This document shows, in pieces, positions 1-13,800 of a DNA stretch of 64,000 bases. The stretch spans positions 3,823,528-3,887,527 of the forward strand of contig NC_045140.1 in NCBI RefSeq assembly GCF_008831285.2. The letters are read 5' to 3'. Both the position numbers and the translations under genes were made by a program. A model generated the notes under the pieces. The model saw nothing but the letters and a program-made list of their open reading frames with translations, was not told the origin of the DNA and did not search any database. Source of the stretch: Nymphaea colorata (Eukaryota > Streptophyta > Magnoliopsida > Nymphaeales > Nymphaeaceae). How positions within the stretch are numbered: position 1 is the stretch's first letter; the number at the start of each line of letters is the position of its first letter.

Positions 1-273
1 CAGCAGAAAGGAATGGTATATAGGTAGAAGATGAGAGGGAAAGAAGACACGATATAACAAGATGTGTCCTTGGTAAGCAAGAAGAAAAAGGAACAAGAAT
101 TGCGCAAGAGACAAGTAAATTCAGGATAGAGACAAGATGAGAAAAGAGTTCTAACCAGATCAGACCTGTTTGGGCATTTCGTTTGGTAGAGATAACGTAA
201 CCTGGCGCTCTGATACCATGATAGAAATGTAGCACCAATATCTGTAACCCGAAAACAGCACTCACGCAGGAAG

Positions 274-275
274 AT

Positions 276-300
<25 letters not shown>
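274..300. repeat. (GA)n microsatellite
   Basis: An uninterrupted GA dinucleotide run inside the LTR at the left edge of the window. Confidence 0.9.
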
Positions 301-306
<6 letters not shown>

Positions 307-399
307 ACAAGAAGAAACTGAGGAGAAGAAGCCGTAGCCAAAATGGTTTGCACGGCCTCTATTTATAATCTCATTTTCAGAATTCTAAGAGTCTCCAAT

Positions 400-588
400 C
401 GTAGAATCCTAAGAGATTTCACAAGCTCCAAGGACATTAATTACATCATAGAAACCTAAGAGACTTCACATATTACAAGGATATTAACTACAACATAGAA
501 TCCTAGGAGACTTCCCATATAACAAGGATATTAACTATAACATAGAATCCTAGGAGACTCTTCACATGTTACAAGGACATTAAATATT
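400..588. repeat. Tandem repeat, four units of about 47 bp, inside an LTR
   Basis: Four head-to-tail units start at 400, 447, 494 and 541. Each begins C(A/G)TAGAA(A/T)CCTA(A/G)GAGA and contains CAAGGA(C/T)ATTAA. The first three are 47 bp. Units differ by a few substitutions. A partial unit precedes 400 and a related stretch (GGAATCCTAAGAGACTCCTC) follows near 611. Such arrays in LTRs often multiply U3 regulatory motifs; that role is inference. Confidence 0.85.
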
Positions 589-1098
589 TTAACACATTCT
601 ACAAGGAGGTGGAATCCTAAGAGACTCCTCTTCAACGTGCTGGTGAAGGCTTTATATTTTAACAGTTTACAAGATACTACTAGATAGTGTATCTATTGTT
701 AGCATACACACTTTACAACATTGCTTTGTAGCCTTTAGCTTTCCGTCCTTGGTATCATAGAAGGTTTCAGGATGTCTTTATTTTTAGTCTAATGTGGGAT
801 GTATTGGGCAGGAAAAATGTTCAGCAAGGATGAATTTGGAGTATCCAGAGATGATTTATGTGTTTCTTTTCATTGTATTCTGGCCTTTCTGTATTGAGTC
901 TATTGACTAGTCATTTTTCAGTTTTGACCCTCAGCCTTTTGTCTTTTTTTTTTTTTTTCTTCTCATGGTAGAGCTATGTTAAATGTGATGTCTGTACTCC
1001 ATTTCGTTTGTGGGTTCATATTACATTTATCTGTTCCTATATTTGTATATTTTAGTACTGTCTTTCTGATGAGCTAGGATATCTTAAATGAAATGCAG

Positions 1099-2436
1099 TG
1101 GAGCGTTTCTCACTTGGAGTGAGGAATCCAACAGCTTTTCTAGCCGGTGCAATGGTGAGAGCTCTGACCACTGATTACGTAAATAGACTTCATTGGTTAT
1201 TCTCTTTGGTTTGATAGTTCAGTTGCACATAGTCCTCTGATAGTTACATTCTTCTGAGAAGGCTTGTTCTCTGATCATCATGTAGAGTTCCCTTTAAGTC
1301 TTATTTCTATTGGAGCATTCTTCTAGCAGTGTTTCTTTAGAGCTAATATTGCACTGAAATCATTCTTGGTGTAAATTATTAGGAACAGGTTTAGGTTTTG
1401 TTAGACTTATCAATTGGTGAAGTTACATGCGGCTATTTGGTCGTGGTGCATTTGTTATTGTACTCTGAAACTAGGAACATAAAAAATTGCTGTTCATTTG
1501 TCATGATTTTTCACCAATAGAGCAAGGGACATTATCTTTGTGGTTTTAAGCTGATTTATTTGCATTGTTCATCTAAGTATCTAACATCTAACTTGCAAAT
1601 AAGTGCAGGGAATATCAGCAGGCCGTTTTTTTGCTGGTGTCTGCTGTGGATGCTTGATTACTCTTCCAGTCCAGGTTATCCAGATTACCATCTTCTTCCC
1701 TGTTTATTGTTTTTATATCTCAATAAAATTTATCGAGACAATTTATGTGTGCAACATGAGGATTGGTAATTGTGAGCTACTATAAACTTCTGAATTTCTG
1801 GTGCTCTAAATAGATATTTCGCATGTATCAAGAATTTCAGTATTTGTTTTTTTTTCTTTTAGTTGATTTTCTGACTCTGCTTTGTTTCTTCCTCATCTAG
1901 CTGGCGATTGGATTCTTGTTGAGAGATCGTCCTGTGTTTGCTATTGCAAGTGTTGCAACAGCTGTGGTAATTTTACATTCTCTGTTCAGCTTTTACTCTG
2001 CTATTATGCAAGCTTACATCCTGGGTGACAGTTTGTTACTTATGAAACTGAAGTGATCTCATGTAGACACGATTGATTTGGTTGGAGACTTAAAACTAGG
2101 AAAAACTTTGCTCTTGAAATCTCCATTGCATTTACATCCCATTGTCCTTAGCATACGCTTGAGTCAAAAGTCAGTACGAAATGCTTATACACCATTAACT
2201 CGTGGGACTGGCAGCCCATATTTCATGGTTTTCAACTGCTGGAGCTGAGTTCCTTTTTGCATGATGACTTTCAACAAGCTGTTAAGTTGAGTTGCTTTGC
2301 ACGGTTAAATGCAGCCTCTCCTTTTACCACTCATATTGCTTTTTTGCTTTCACAGGGCATTTGGACTTTGTTTCCATACGTGTTAGCTGCTTTGACAACC
2401 CTTTTCTTTTTTGTTCGACACCAGAATACAAAGTAA
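1099..2436 (+). CDS. 3' exons of an unidentified small membrane-protein gene
   Basis: Four exons can be joined at GT/AG sites with no phase conflict: 1099-1154, 1609-1674, 1901-1966 and 2356-2436 (TAA at 2434-2436). The first starts with two bases of a split codon; every later junction is phase 0 and the two middle exons are both exactly 22 codons. The predicted C-terminal 88 or so residues are strongly hydrophobic, with segments such as ISAGRFFAGVCCGCLITLPV and FPYVLAALTTLFFFV separated by the polar stretch LLRDRP, and a tail RHQNTK. This reads as two or three membrane spans. I do not recognise the family. Upstream exons are not found here and may lie beyond the retrotransposon at 1-664, outside the window. 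Not part of any visible operon-like unit; the next gene is 8 kb away. Confidence 0.65.
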
Positions 2437-4901
2437 TTGCAATTTTGCAACATGAAGAGCCTCTCAATTAGCTGAACAGTTTGTCTGTGCTTTATTTGCC
2501 CCTTACATAAGTTGATGTATCACGGTGCTTATTTATCAAAGAAAAGAAGTCCATGAGTTGTGGACTCCATTCATTTTCATTCTACTCTGTGTAGCTAATC
2601 TGTCATTGAATAAAGTTTTGAAGTTCCTGGCATGACTCCTACCGAAGTTCCTGGCATGACTTTTACTGTAGGATGGACCATGGCAAGGGAACATCTTTCT
2701 TGTAAAGTGCGTGTTTGAATGCTTGACACTTGCCGTATACAGAAAGAAAGAGCCTCATAGAAGGCAGAGGCTAATCATGCTTTGCACATTTTTGTTAATC
2801 CGTCAATAGGATCAGACCTTTTTTCATGGAACCTCTTTCTTGTTCTTAAGCAAACCCTTGAAAAAGCTTAGCTGCTCTATGGTTTATGTTTCATTTTTTT
2901 TATTCGTCTCAACAAATAACCAGTTCCGGTTTTCCTTTTATATTGACTGCTTATGAACAAAGATGTAGGATTAAATTTAACTCTAAATTTCGGGCGAGGG
3001 ACATCTCATAGGATTCAAATTGAACTTTCCTCATGTTAGCTGACAAATCATAGCCAATCCCAGCCAGTGAGAAGCCTCATGGACTCTGTACTACAAGACT
3101 TCTGCTATTATAATTCTGATGGCTATGTCACGGGGTTGCAGATACAAGTGTCAGTTTGATATATAATTGGAACTTGGAAATATTTTTTAAATGTTGCAGT
3201 ACACAGGTACTATTTTTTTATAAAATATAAAATATTTCTGAGTACTGCCAGGGCTTGTGGAGATGGGCATGAGTCGTTTCAAAAAGCCTAAAGCAGAGTC
3301 AAATTTTGCACTGCAAACTTTCCTTCTGTCCTCCCATGCGCACAACCCGCTTTTGTTTGCTTTTGTTGGTGTTGTTTTTTGTACCTTTTTGCTTTTTGTA
3401 CCTTTTTATTTTTCAACCATTTAATCTAATCCATTACAGTGAGCTTTCATGTGAAGCAGGCATTTTGTCAGTTTAAACAAATATTACCTAATTTGATGCA
3501 TAAACAAAAAATTAGGTGATTTGAGTCAGAGGACCCATCAATCCTAAGCACTTAATCATTAAATCATGTAGGTCAGAATAGCTTACAAATCCAAATATGA
3601 TCATTTTTTCCCCTAAGTCATTCTTACCCCTGTCTTCAAGGCACAAAATTTTTATACCTGGGTGGTCATCCAATACACCTTTCAAGTTGAGTATCGTGCC
3701 ACTTGTAGTTGAGAAGATTTCGAGTTGATTATCGTGCCACTTGTAGTTCAGAAGAGTAGTATCTATGGGAACTGAACTGACCCTACATTCCTTAGGCTAA
3801 CCAGCTATGTCTCTTGCGGTCCTCAATGCTCCTTAAGAAAAGACATTGCATATTGAAAGCTTGATATGAGTCTAAGTTGATGGGGATAGCACAGGCATCA
3901 TATGAACCTAGCCAAATTGATAAAAATCACGAATGAATTCAAAGCGTGTAGCAGGTATTGCCCGCAGAAGAGCAGAATCTGGGTGTTTCCTCGTCTAGTG
4001 GTCCAAGGCTCTGCCAATTGTTTCTTGCTTCACCCACTGTGTCTGCATCCGCTTCTTTCGTTGGTATACTATGGTTTAAACCATGAACTGTCCATATAAA
4101 CTTGTCGATGGTACGTGAAAGTGCTGCCAATGATCCGACCTGCTCGTTCTAATGTCGTAAGATTTTGTGAAAAAAACATTTGGGTTACTTCGTTCAAAGC
4201 TATCTCTAATTCTTTCTTTTGTTGGTCTCAGGGGCAGAAAGCAGTGTGGGCAATTATGCGCACATGCCCACAGAAAGTGTTTATTTTTCATATATACTGT
4301 AACTGTGTGACAGTTTTCTCATTTACAAACATATGCCTTCTGAAAATCTAATAGTATCTAACTAATAACCAGGAACTTTCAGGCTCCGCCGCTGGTTGTC
4401 CCGTCACCCACTGAATCCATCAACCCACATGTCCGTCATTGGTATGTAACTGAGCAGATATTGTCATGATCTGGCGTCCGAACAGGATCATATGGGGACA
4501 AATCAAGTCCACAGAGATCAGCAATGGCATGCACCGATTGCCGGAGCACATGGACGGCCAGAAGTTTCTCTGCTGTCATGCGGTTCACCATGTGTAGTGG
4601 GACCCTGTCCTCCTTCGTGTTCCACTTGCGAACTTAGATTTGCTTGTTCTATGTTTGATAAAATAAAAAGGTATATTGATGGTTGGTTCCATTCGATGAC
4701 CTTTGAAATAAGTAGAGAAAAACCTTGAGATGAAGCTCCATTTTTACGGTTAGGCACTGGTATACATTGAATTTCATGCATTGGTTCTGGGTTTTGCAAA
4801 TTTAATGAGATGTCATTTCCCCAGATTTAGTGCTACACTTGGAGCTTGGGACGGATGCATTTGTTTCAAGAACGAGTGTTTTACTCTGGTCTTCTCTTCT
4901 T
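2437..4901. other. Intergenic stretch, short local duplications only
   Basis: No coding exon recognised. A 17-bp unit AAGTTCCTGGCATGACT occurs at 2621-2637 and 2645-2661. Around 3686-3760 the phrase ATCGTGCCACTTGTAGTT occurs twice, about 39 bp apart. The 2437-2620 part is probably 3' UTR of the preceding gene. The short open frames around 3900-4800 overlap on both strands and show no family features. Confidence 0.5.
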
Positions 4902-5253
4902 TAAGGATGTCAATGAATTAGATTAGAATCAGATATGCTCTTAACTACATTCAGTTCTTCGGATATTTATATACTTCAAGGATGTCGGTAAAGATAGCCT
5001 TTCACTGATGTCTAGTTTTCTAAGTGTTGGTGAATCCGTCTTTTTTTGTAGTGATTGGACATATGATATGCATTTAAAACTAAACCTGATTGGGTATTTA
5101 TGTATGTCCAAATGTGAATTTGATCGGATGTCATTTCTTAAATCTGAATCCGATCTGATTTTTCAATCAGATATTAAATTATTTCATATATCTGATTTTT
5201 TTGAAATTATTCAGTCATATATTTGATTTAAATCAGATATGTTGATATCCCTA
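4902..5253. mobile_element. hAT-type MITE (GGATGTCAA family)
   Basis: A 352-bp non-coding element with terminal inverted repeats TAAGGATGTCAA on the left and TTGATATCCCTA on the right. It is flanked by near-identical 8-bp direct repeats, CTCTTCTT (4894-4901) and GTCTTCTT (5254-5261), 7 of 8 matching. The interior is rich in AATCAGAT/ATCTGATT-like words as in the better preserved copy at 22322-22710. 8-bp duplications are the hAT superfamily hallmark. Confidence 0.7.
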
Positions 5254-5261
5254 GTCTTCTT

Positions 5262-6894
<1,633 letters not shown>

Positions 6895-7241
6895 CAAGGC
6901 ACTTTGAATATCCTATTGATTAGATAAAACTTACACCAGCTCTTGTACAGGAAGCTATGATGAGCACATATGCATGTCAATGATAGACTAATTTCTGGAG
7001 CACTTCCACCCACTTCCCAAAAAGTTTAGCTTTCCATTAAGGAGATGCCTTTCTGTCCGTTCAACCTTATGGATATGATCTAATTAGAGAAAAAACAAAA
7101 GATAAATCATGTAACTCTAGCGCAAATACAAATATCTCAATATCTTGGAAAATCGATGGTTCTTAATGTGCCAAGTTTTAAAGCTTAAAGTTCATGATTA
7201 CATATCTAAGACAACATAATGTAAATATCTTTTTTTTTTCA

Positions 7242-7274
7242 ACACACACACACACTATATATATATATATATAT
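7242..7274. repeat. (CA)n(TA)n microsatellite
   Basis: A short CA run followed by a TA run, preceded by a poly-T tract. Confidence 0.85.
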
Positions 7275-7677
7275 TGCTGTCTATTTTGTAAAATTACTGA
7301 TGAGTAAATCCAAAAACACCAGAGTTAATATAAACAACTAAAACCTAATGACTGACTGATCTTGAGCTTCTTTCTTCTATAGACTCGAGTTTTGCAGCAG
7401 CAGTACTCTATTAAATAGTAGCTAGACCGTTATAGTCATAACCATAAATACAGACGTTAATTTGAAGAAGCTAATTCATCGTATAGCCGTGAGTGTAACA
7501 GACGAAAAATATCACCTACCCGTATTGGAGTAATAAATGCAATTTTCACATATTTTAAAATTATTTTACAGTGAATTATAAATGAATTTGTACATTTCAA
7601 TATACCAACCGCTATATTTGCCATTTTTTTCCTTGAAACCACTCAATTTTTTATGGCACTCAAAATGCTCTTAAAAA

Positions 7678-7749
7678 CCTGGTTAAATCAAGTTTTATGT
7701 TAAAAAAACCGGACCTGGTTAAATCAAGTTTTATGTTAAAAAAACCGGA
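7678..7749. repeat. Perfect tandem duplication, 2 x 36 bp
   Basis: Two identical 36-bp units, 7678-7713 and 7714-7749, each starting CCTGGTTAAATCAAG and ending AACCGGA. No coding context. The absence of differences implies a recent duplication. Confidence 0.9.
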
Positions 7750-7810
7750 CTTTAGAGCATCACCTAAGTAATCATGAAAATAGAATCTGTTTATTATTGG
7801 TTGAAATTAG

Positions 7811-8080
7811 ACTTGGGTATCGGGCCGGCCTAATCTGATGCTCCAAACCTAAACTCGAGGCTGAGCCTGATACCCGAGCCTAAGCATGGGCCGGGGCTTG
7901 AGCCGATTGGATTAAAATAAATTTTTTAAATATAGTAAAAATAAATAAATTAATTAAAAAATAATCGAATCAAATCGAGTTCCATCAAACAGATTCAAGT
8001 AAGTTTTTTCGAGCAAAAAAAACAAACTGCTTCAAACCAAATACCGAGTACTCATTAAATACCAGGACCCATTACCTAGG
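7811..8080. repeat. Possible non-autonomous element with GC-rich ends and AT-rich centre
   Basis: The left part is rich in GGGCCGG, CCCGAGCC and GGGCCGGGG words and runs into a centre of almost pure A/T around 7915-7970. The same layout recurs at about 30965-31240 (CGGGTCAGCCCG, then an AT-rich centre, then CGGGCTTATT and CGGGCCGACTTGG). That suggests a repeat family, but I could not define inverted termini or a target-site duplication. Confidence 0.35.
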
Positions 8081-8280
8081 TTTGGCGGTTGTTTGTAAAA
8101 TATTTAAATAAATTAATATTGGATAGACTTCCAACAAACAATCTTTATGGCAAAAGCATATTAACAAATAAAGAGTTCTCAACAAACTTTATTCCTTCAT
8201 TTTCTTCACCAACTACCAACATTCATGACTCATTTTGTCTGCTAATTATTTCTCATGTTGACAAATATTGTTAGATTTTA

Positions 8281-10128
8281 GTGGGCCCTTGATTTTACCG
8301 TTGCGTTTAGGAACTTTTCCCATGCACTCCGAAAAATAGTAATTATAAATAAAACCCCTCAGCCCTCAACTTTGCCAAAAATTTTCCGAAAGTATAATAA
8401 ATAGAAAATGTTCTGTCAGGTTAAAGCGGACAAAAAATAAATCTCTGAAAATTACAGGAAACTGCCCCACAACGGCTAGTCCATGTCGGCTGCCGTCCAA
8501 TTTCTGCAGGAGACGACAGTTGAGTGAACCTTTCATCGCCATCAATTGGAAAAAAAAAAAAAAACGTAAAAAGTAAAAAGAAAAAAGAAAGAGGAAATTC
8601 GAGGTCGCGTGCCGTCCTGGGACATTACAACGGCTCCTATGCGGTTCGTACCGTCTCACTTTCCCTTTCCAATCCCGCGTCTCATCCGTATCGGCGGAGT
8701 CGATTCTGCTATCCGATTTCAATCCGCGCACTCTCCTTGCATCCCTCGGCGGGTACGTTGGACAACCATCCATATCCGATTTCCACTCCTCGGTTAAGGG
8801 TCTTTTGTCTTAATTTGGGTTTGGATCCAAATCCGTTAATGGGTTTCAAACACCGGGAATTATGTTTGTGTATTGTAAGAAAAAAAGAAGAATGTGTTTT
8901 ATGTGCAAGTGGAAGCATGTAGACATCTTATTGCCTGATACACAATTATATACCTCGAAGGCAGAAGGGAAAAAGGAGAGCTTCGAGTTTCTCTTAGATG
9001 GTAGAAGTAATCCTCCTACAAGTGCCCGAAAAGAACATCCCAAATAAACCGGCTTTTTCTGTAACGTGAAAATCAAGCAATCTACTAGACTTTCTTGTGT
9101 TTGCATTTGGATCATTTTCTTGGTATAATTTCTCCTCCAATTTCAACATGTGGCAAATAAAAAAAATGTTGTGTTTGGTAAACACTCTAAAAAATGGATA
9201 TTTTGTGAAAATTAGGTTTTGTGATAAGCCTGGTTTTTTAAACTAGCAGAGAGACTTGGTTTGTGTGCTCAGGTGAGAAGATAAAAACAATTTTTTTATG
9301 TAAGACTTGGAGGAGTCAAGTTATTAGGACTATTCGATGAGATGACAAAATTGTTATTTTTTTTCCTTCTTTTTTAGGTTTAGGGTTGTTGTAGGACGTG
9401 GGTGATTTTATAGCTACACCCGACAACTGAATATACTGTATGCTACTAATTGCAATTTAGAGGAGTAGCACTCACGGTGATCAAATGACGACCAAACTCT
9501 CACCAGCCTATCAACTTAACCAGTTATGCTATGCTTTTTGGAGCTATTTACATTCATATGCAAATGTCGTTTACTTAAACTAGTTTTTTTTTTTTTTTAA
9601 TCTGAAACCCATTTTAGATCTCACCTATAAACAGAGCTTAGATATTAAATGTTGTTTGAATGAACAAATGATATTTTGTCTCTAAAACAGCGTTTGAAAG
9701 TGAACCCAAATAAGCCCTTGTGTTGTTCAACTCTATTTCCCCAACACTTCTATTGAATTGAGTAGAGATGAAGTGGAAGGGGGACTTTTTGCTAGTCAAA
9801 ATTCGACAAATAGAATGCAAGAATCCGATGAAGTAGCACTAATGAAAAAAGAGGAAAGTATTTCACCGGGCAGTCAGATCCAAACGCAGAAGGGAATTAT
9901 TGATATGAATCAAATTCCAGATTCGATCTGCCGTCTCAGGTGTACCGATTCCCTGTAGGCAAAACGATCAACGGATCCGAAACAGGAATGGTTTTACCGT
10001 TATGCCGGGTCGTCCATGCGTGTAGCATGGTCTGCCCGAAAGCGCCATCGTCCCCTTTGACCTTCTGCCCGAGAAAGGAGGACACAGGCACTTCGAGAGC
10101 CTCTCTCTCTCTCTCTCTCTTATTGCAG
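8281..10128. other. Gene-free stretch upstream of the DUF593 gene; possible promoter/5' UTR
   Basis: Positions 8590-8790 are a local island of higher GC with several CG dinucleotides (GGTCGCGTGCCG, CCGCGCACTC), unlike its AT-rich surroundings. That is compatible with a promoter or untranslated first exon. Open frames on both strands here overlap each other and show no family features. 9745-10010 has more balanced composition but no recognisable protein. A (CT)n tract lies at 10101-10120. Confidence 0.3.
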
Positions 10129-10322
10129 GATTCTTAGGAATCAAAACTTTTGGTCCTTGGAGGAGAAGTTTTTGTTTCCAAGCAAGTGTGAATTCTAAAA
10201 GTTCGAGCAGTTTGGCTCAAAAATCTCATTCTCTTCTGGTTGTAGCTTCAGTTCCAGAATCAATTAAAAGGAGGTTCTCCTCGTGTTGCAATCCTGATCC
10301 TTCAATCAGGCTGGCAGAAAAG
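10129..10322 (+). other. Candidate orphan exon, transit-peptide-like or 5' UTR exon
   Basis: A pyrimidine-rich tract ending TTATTGCAG stands directly before 10129 and an AAG|GTTTTC donor follows 10322. Between them one frame is open throughout and encodes a Ser/Arg-rich, acid-poor segment (for example FGPWRRSFCFQASVNSKSSS) typical of organelle transit peptides. No partner exon with matching phase was found on either side. It may be an untranslated 5' exon of the DUF593 gene starting 500 bp downstream, or a leftover of another gene. Confidence 0.3.
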
Positions 10323-10837
10323 GTTTTCTTTTTCTCTTCTCATGTTCTTCCTTGTTGTTGGCCTTCATTTTTTCATCTCTCCTCCCTTTAAAAAAATTTA
10401 TGTGGTTCCATTTCCGCAAAAGCCTCCTTACTCCTCAGCAGTATAAAATTATTCAGTTTCTGTTTATAACCAAGACGTGTTTTGCATCGTGATCATTGGA
10501 CCATGTAGAATTTTAGCTACTTAACCTTTTAATTATGAAATCGTTGAAGTTTACTGCAAATAAATGTGAATTTTGTAGATCTGTTGGCGGCAGATTGTTT
10601 AATGGCTCTGTTTCTTGTTCATCCTTATGGATGGCTTTGTTGTAACGAACAAAACGGGCCATGAATTTCTAAAATAAGAACGCCTGATTTTTCTATTTTA
10701 AGTTTTCTTCCTTTCGTTTTTCTTTTCCTTTTTTGGTTGAAGAACTTGTGGTGTCACAAAATTGACATGTGAATTGTTAAGAGTAATTTTCATGAGATTT
10801 TTTTTTTCTCTGTTGGATGTGGAAGGTGGAAACTAGG

Positions 10838-13800
10838 ATGGGTTGCAGAGTGATTCACACTTGGACGTTCTGTTCGTTAGTTGGTGCATTTCTAGACCTT
10901 GGTTTGGCTTATCTTTTTCTATGTGGGTCCACGATCGCATTTTTTTCTGCAAAATTCTTGGGTCTTTTCGGTTTGAGCTTGCCTTGCCCCTGCAATGGAC
11001 TCTTCGGGGACCCAGATTCTGGAAATAGCGGTAGATGCATACAGAGGATGCTGGTTGAATACCCGGCCAGGAGGATATCGTCTGTTCAGATGCTGGCGCA
11101 GAGGAGGTTTCCATTTGATCGGATTTTTGTCAAGGGAGATTACACTTCAAACGTGAAACTGTTGGAGGATGGTGGAACCCATAGTCGGCTCTTGGAGACG
11201 GGTTCTGGGGATAGTCGAGGCCATACGGTGGAGTCGATTTGTTCCGCATATACAGAAGGACAGGGAATGAATAATTTGGTCGTGAATGAAGCGCATTCAA
11301 GCAGTGAGCTGGATGGGGAAAACTTCGCGGTTCAGTATCGAAATGGCAGACAGTTGGAACAGAAAGGAAAAGCCCTTTCGATTCCGAAGCCGCGGCCTTC
11401 TCTGCGTCGACGACGGAAAGCTGGCGTCGAGCACGGCAGAACCTCAAATGCAGCTTCAGCAATTCACCTGAGGCTGGTTGGACAAGGAAACTCGGTTTGC
11501 AACAGCGAGCAAGGCCAAGAGACATCTGATGAAAGCTTTACCTGCAGCTGTTCAAGAGGCAGCGTTCAACGTAAGAATAAGAAAGCAGGAAACCTTTTTT
11601 GCAAATTACACTAACCAAAATTTTATCTACTTTCTAGTCTGCTCACATATCATGTTCCCAACATTCTTTTTGCTCCAACCCCTTTCACAACCATAAATAC
11701 ACGTTCTGTTTTTTTCATTTGTCCTGCTTTATTCATTGTGGTCTGCACTGGAAAGTTTTGACCACCGTGGCTGCTGTAGCAGTGGGTGACTTACTTCTGT
11801 TATAAGGTTGCAGATTGCATAGAGCGTTCACATGGAGAAGGACATGTGGAGAGAACATTGTCTGGCAGCGACTCAAATGGTATATCTGGGGAGCAGAAAA
11901 TCATGGTTGGAGGTCCCCATGAAAAGAGAAAGTTTGGTGAAAATGAGGCAATTGATGTCCAGGATTTGGAACGAGCTCTCAAGGCAGAACATAATGCTAG
12001 GTCCGCTCTCTACCTTGAGCTGGAGGAGGAGAGAAATGCAGCTGCTACTGCCGCTGATGAAGCCTTGGCTATGATTTCACGCCTTCAAGAGGAGAAGGCA
12101 GTGATAGAGATGGAAGCACGCCAGTATCGGAGGATGATCGAAGAAAAAGCTGCATATGATGCAGAAGAAATGAGTATTCTTAAAGAAATCTTATTGAGGC
12201 GTGAGCGTGAGAAACTGGTTCTAGAGAAGGAGGTTGAAGTTTACAGGGAGATGCTTTTCACCGGCAAATCTGAACAGTCTGAAGAAGATGATCGTTCCAC
12301 TGCAGAGGCAACATTAGGAAAAGGCCATGGCCTTTCATTTGACATGAATGATGACCCAGAAATTCTGCTTCAGCAGATTAGTGCATCTCTTGTAAAGAGG
12401 AAAGCGTTCAGAGATGCAAGTAGTTTTAATGCGGACCTTGGGTCCCTATTGGAGGCAGAAAATAACTTTAAGGATTCACCAGTATTTGCAAATTCAAAAG
12501 ACGAGGATTCTGCTAAGGACAAGGACACCGTTAAACATCTCGATGTTTATGGTTCTTCTGATCAAGCTTCATCCTCTAAGCAAACTGGTCTTCATGGGCT
12601 TGAAAGCAGTGACAAACACTCAGTTTCGGTAGATGGGTCAACTAAGAGGTTTGATGTGCAATTTGATGAGAAGACAATGCTATCCATTGTTGACCCCACA
12701 AATTCCCAATCTTGGCCATCAAAGTTACAAGATGCCGCTATGTCTAGTCAGTCATGCTGCCGTCTGGCACAGGGTATTCATGATGATAATAGTTCACTTC
12801 ATGCAGAATGTAAGCTGAAAGGAAATGAGGAGGGGAATGCTATATATAATGCTACTTCTGAGAGAGGTCATTGTCCTTGTGTCAGCAGAAAGGAACATGA
12901 CATTTTGCTTTATGATCCAGACCAGCTTGGAGATCACGTTGATGTTGCTAATCATAACACCAGTGACTATAAGGGTTCTGCATTTGACCCTGAATCAGGG
13001 GTTTATGACGTGCATGTGGTTAATGATAATATTCAAATTAGCAAAATAGATTCTGGACAGGAAAGTGAGGGGCTGTCATCAGGAACTAAATACAGTAGCA
13101 TGGGTAGAAATGGCCATTCAGTGATAGCACCTAGAATTACTAATGAAGATGCTTCCAGCGATCGATCTAGTTCAAACAAGAATGAAGGACGATCAGATCT
13201 GATAAGAAGTGGTTCAGAAATGAACATAGGTGCACAAGCATGGGATGGTCGGGCTCTATCTGTAGACCTAAGAAGACACTCCATATCTGTTGTTGAGGGT
13301 GAGAAACTAAGACTTAACAATGAAGTTGGACAGCTCATAGAAAGGCTACGAACAGTGCAAAAAAGTCGAGATAAGCTGAGCCTTTCATTGGAACACAGGG
13401 AGAAAGAGAAAACCCATATGCAACTTTTGGAACAAATAGTACAACAACTTAGAGAGATCCGTGAACTAACAGAACCTGGAAACTCTGTTCGCCAGGCATC
13501 CTTGCCACCTCTATCTTCTAAGGTAGGCAGTTTGACCAAACTGTTTAAGTGCAAATTGGGGTGGTAATTACTAATTAGTTAATGGAATTGCATGCATCAT
13601 AAACTGGTTGAACTGTTTATTTTTTCTTGTTGGGAGCTTTACAAATTTGCAATTCATGCTTTTGAGTTTTGGTCAATATGCATTTACAATGTCCCATGAG
13701 TATTCCTGAAAAATGATTTGACAGTTTAGTAATAAATTGTTATATGCACTTCACGCCATCCATTCTCATATCACTTATAAATGAATGTAGTTATGCATGC

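Larger units (their letters stand above)
1..664 (-). mobile_element. LTR retrotransposon, 5' LTR and leader (runs off window edge)
   Basis: Read on the minus strand, positions 218-201 are TGGTATCAGAGCGCCAGG, the usual plant primer-binding site complementary to initiator-Met tRNA. The base before it closes a sequence beginning TGTTAAAATATAAAG (at 664) and ending TTTCTATCA (at 219), giving an LTR of about 446 bp with TG...CA ends. Positions 1-200 are then the untranslated leader, and the rest of the element lies left of the window. No coding sequence is visible. It sits upstream of exons of a plus-strand gene and may be intronic. The PBS is secure; the outer LTR edge at 664 is inferred from the TG...CA rule only. 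Confidence 0.6.

Noticed and set aside
8366-8922. Overlapping open frames of 130 or so codons on both strands
   Set aside because: No start context, domain or splice support; better explained by the local GC-rich, stop-poor composition of a possible promoter.
9745-10010. Possible organelle-derived insertion, because of its more balanced composition
   Set aside because: I could not recognise any plastid or mitochondrial gene in it; would need a search.
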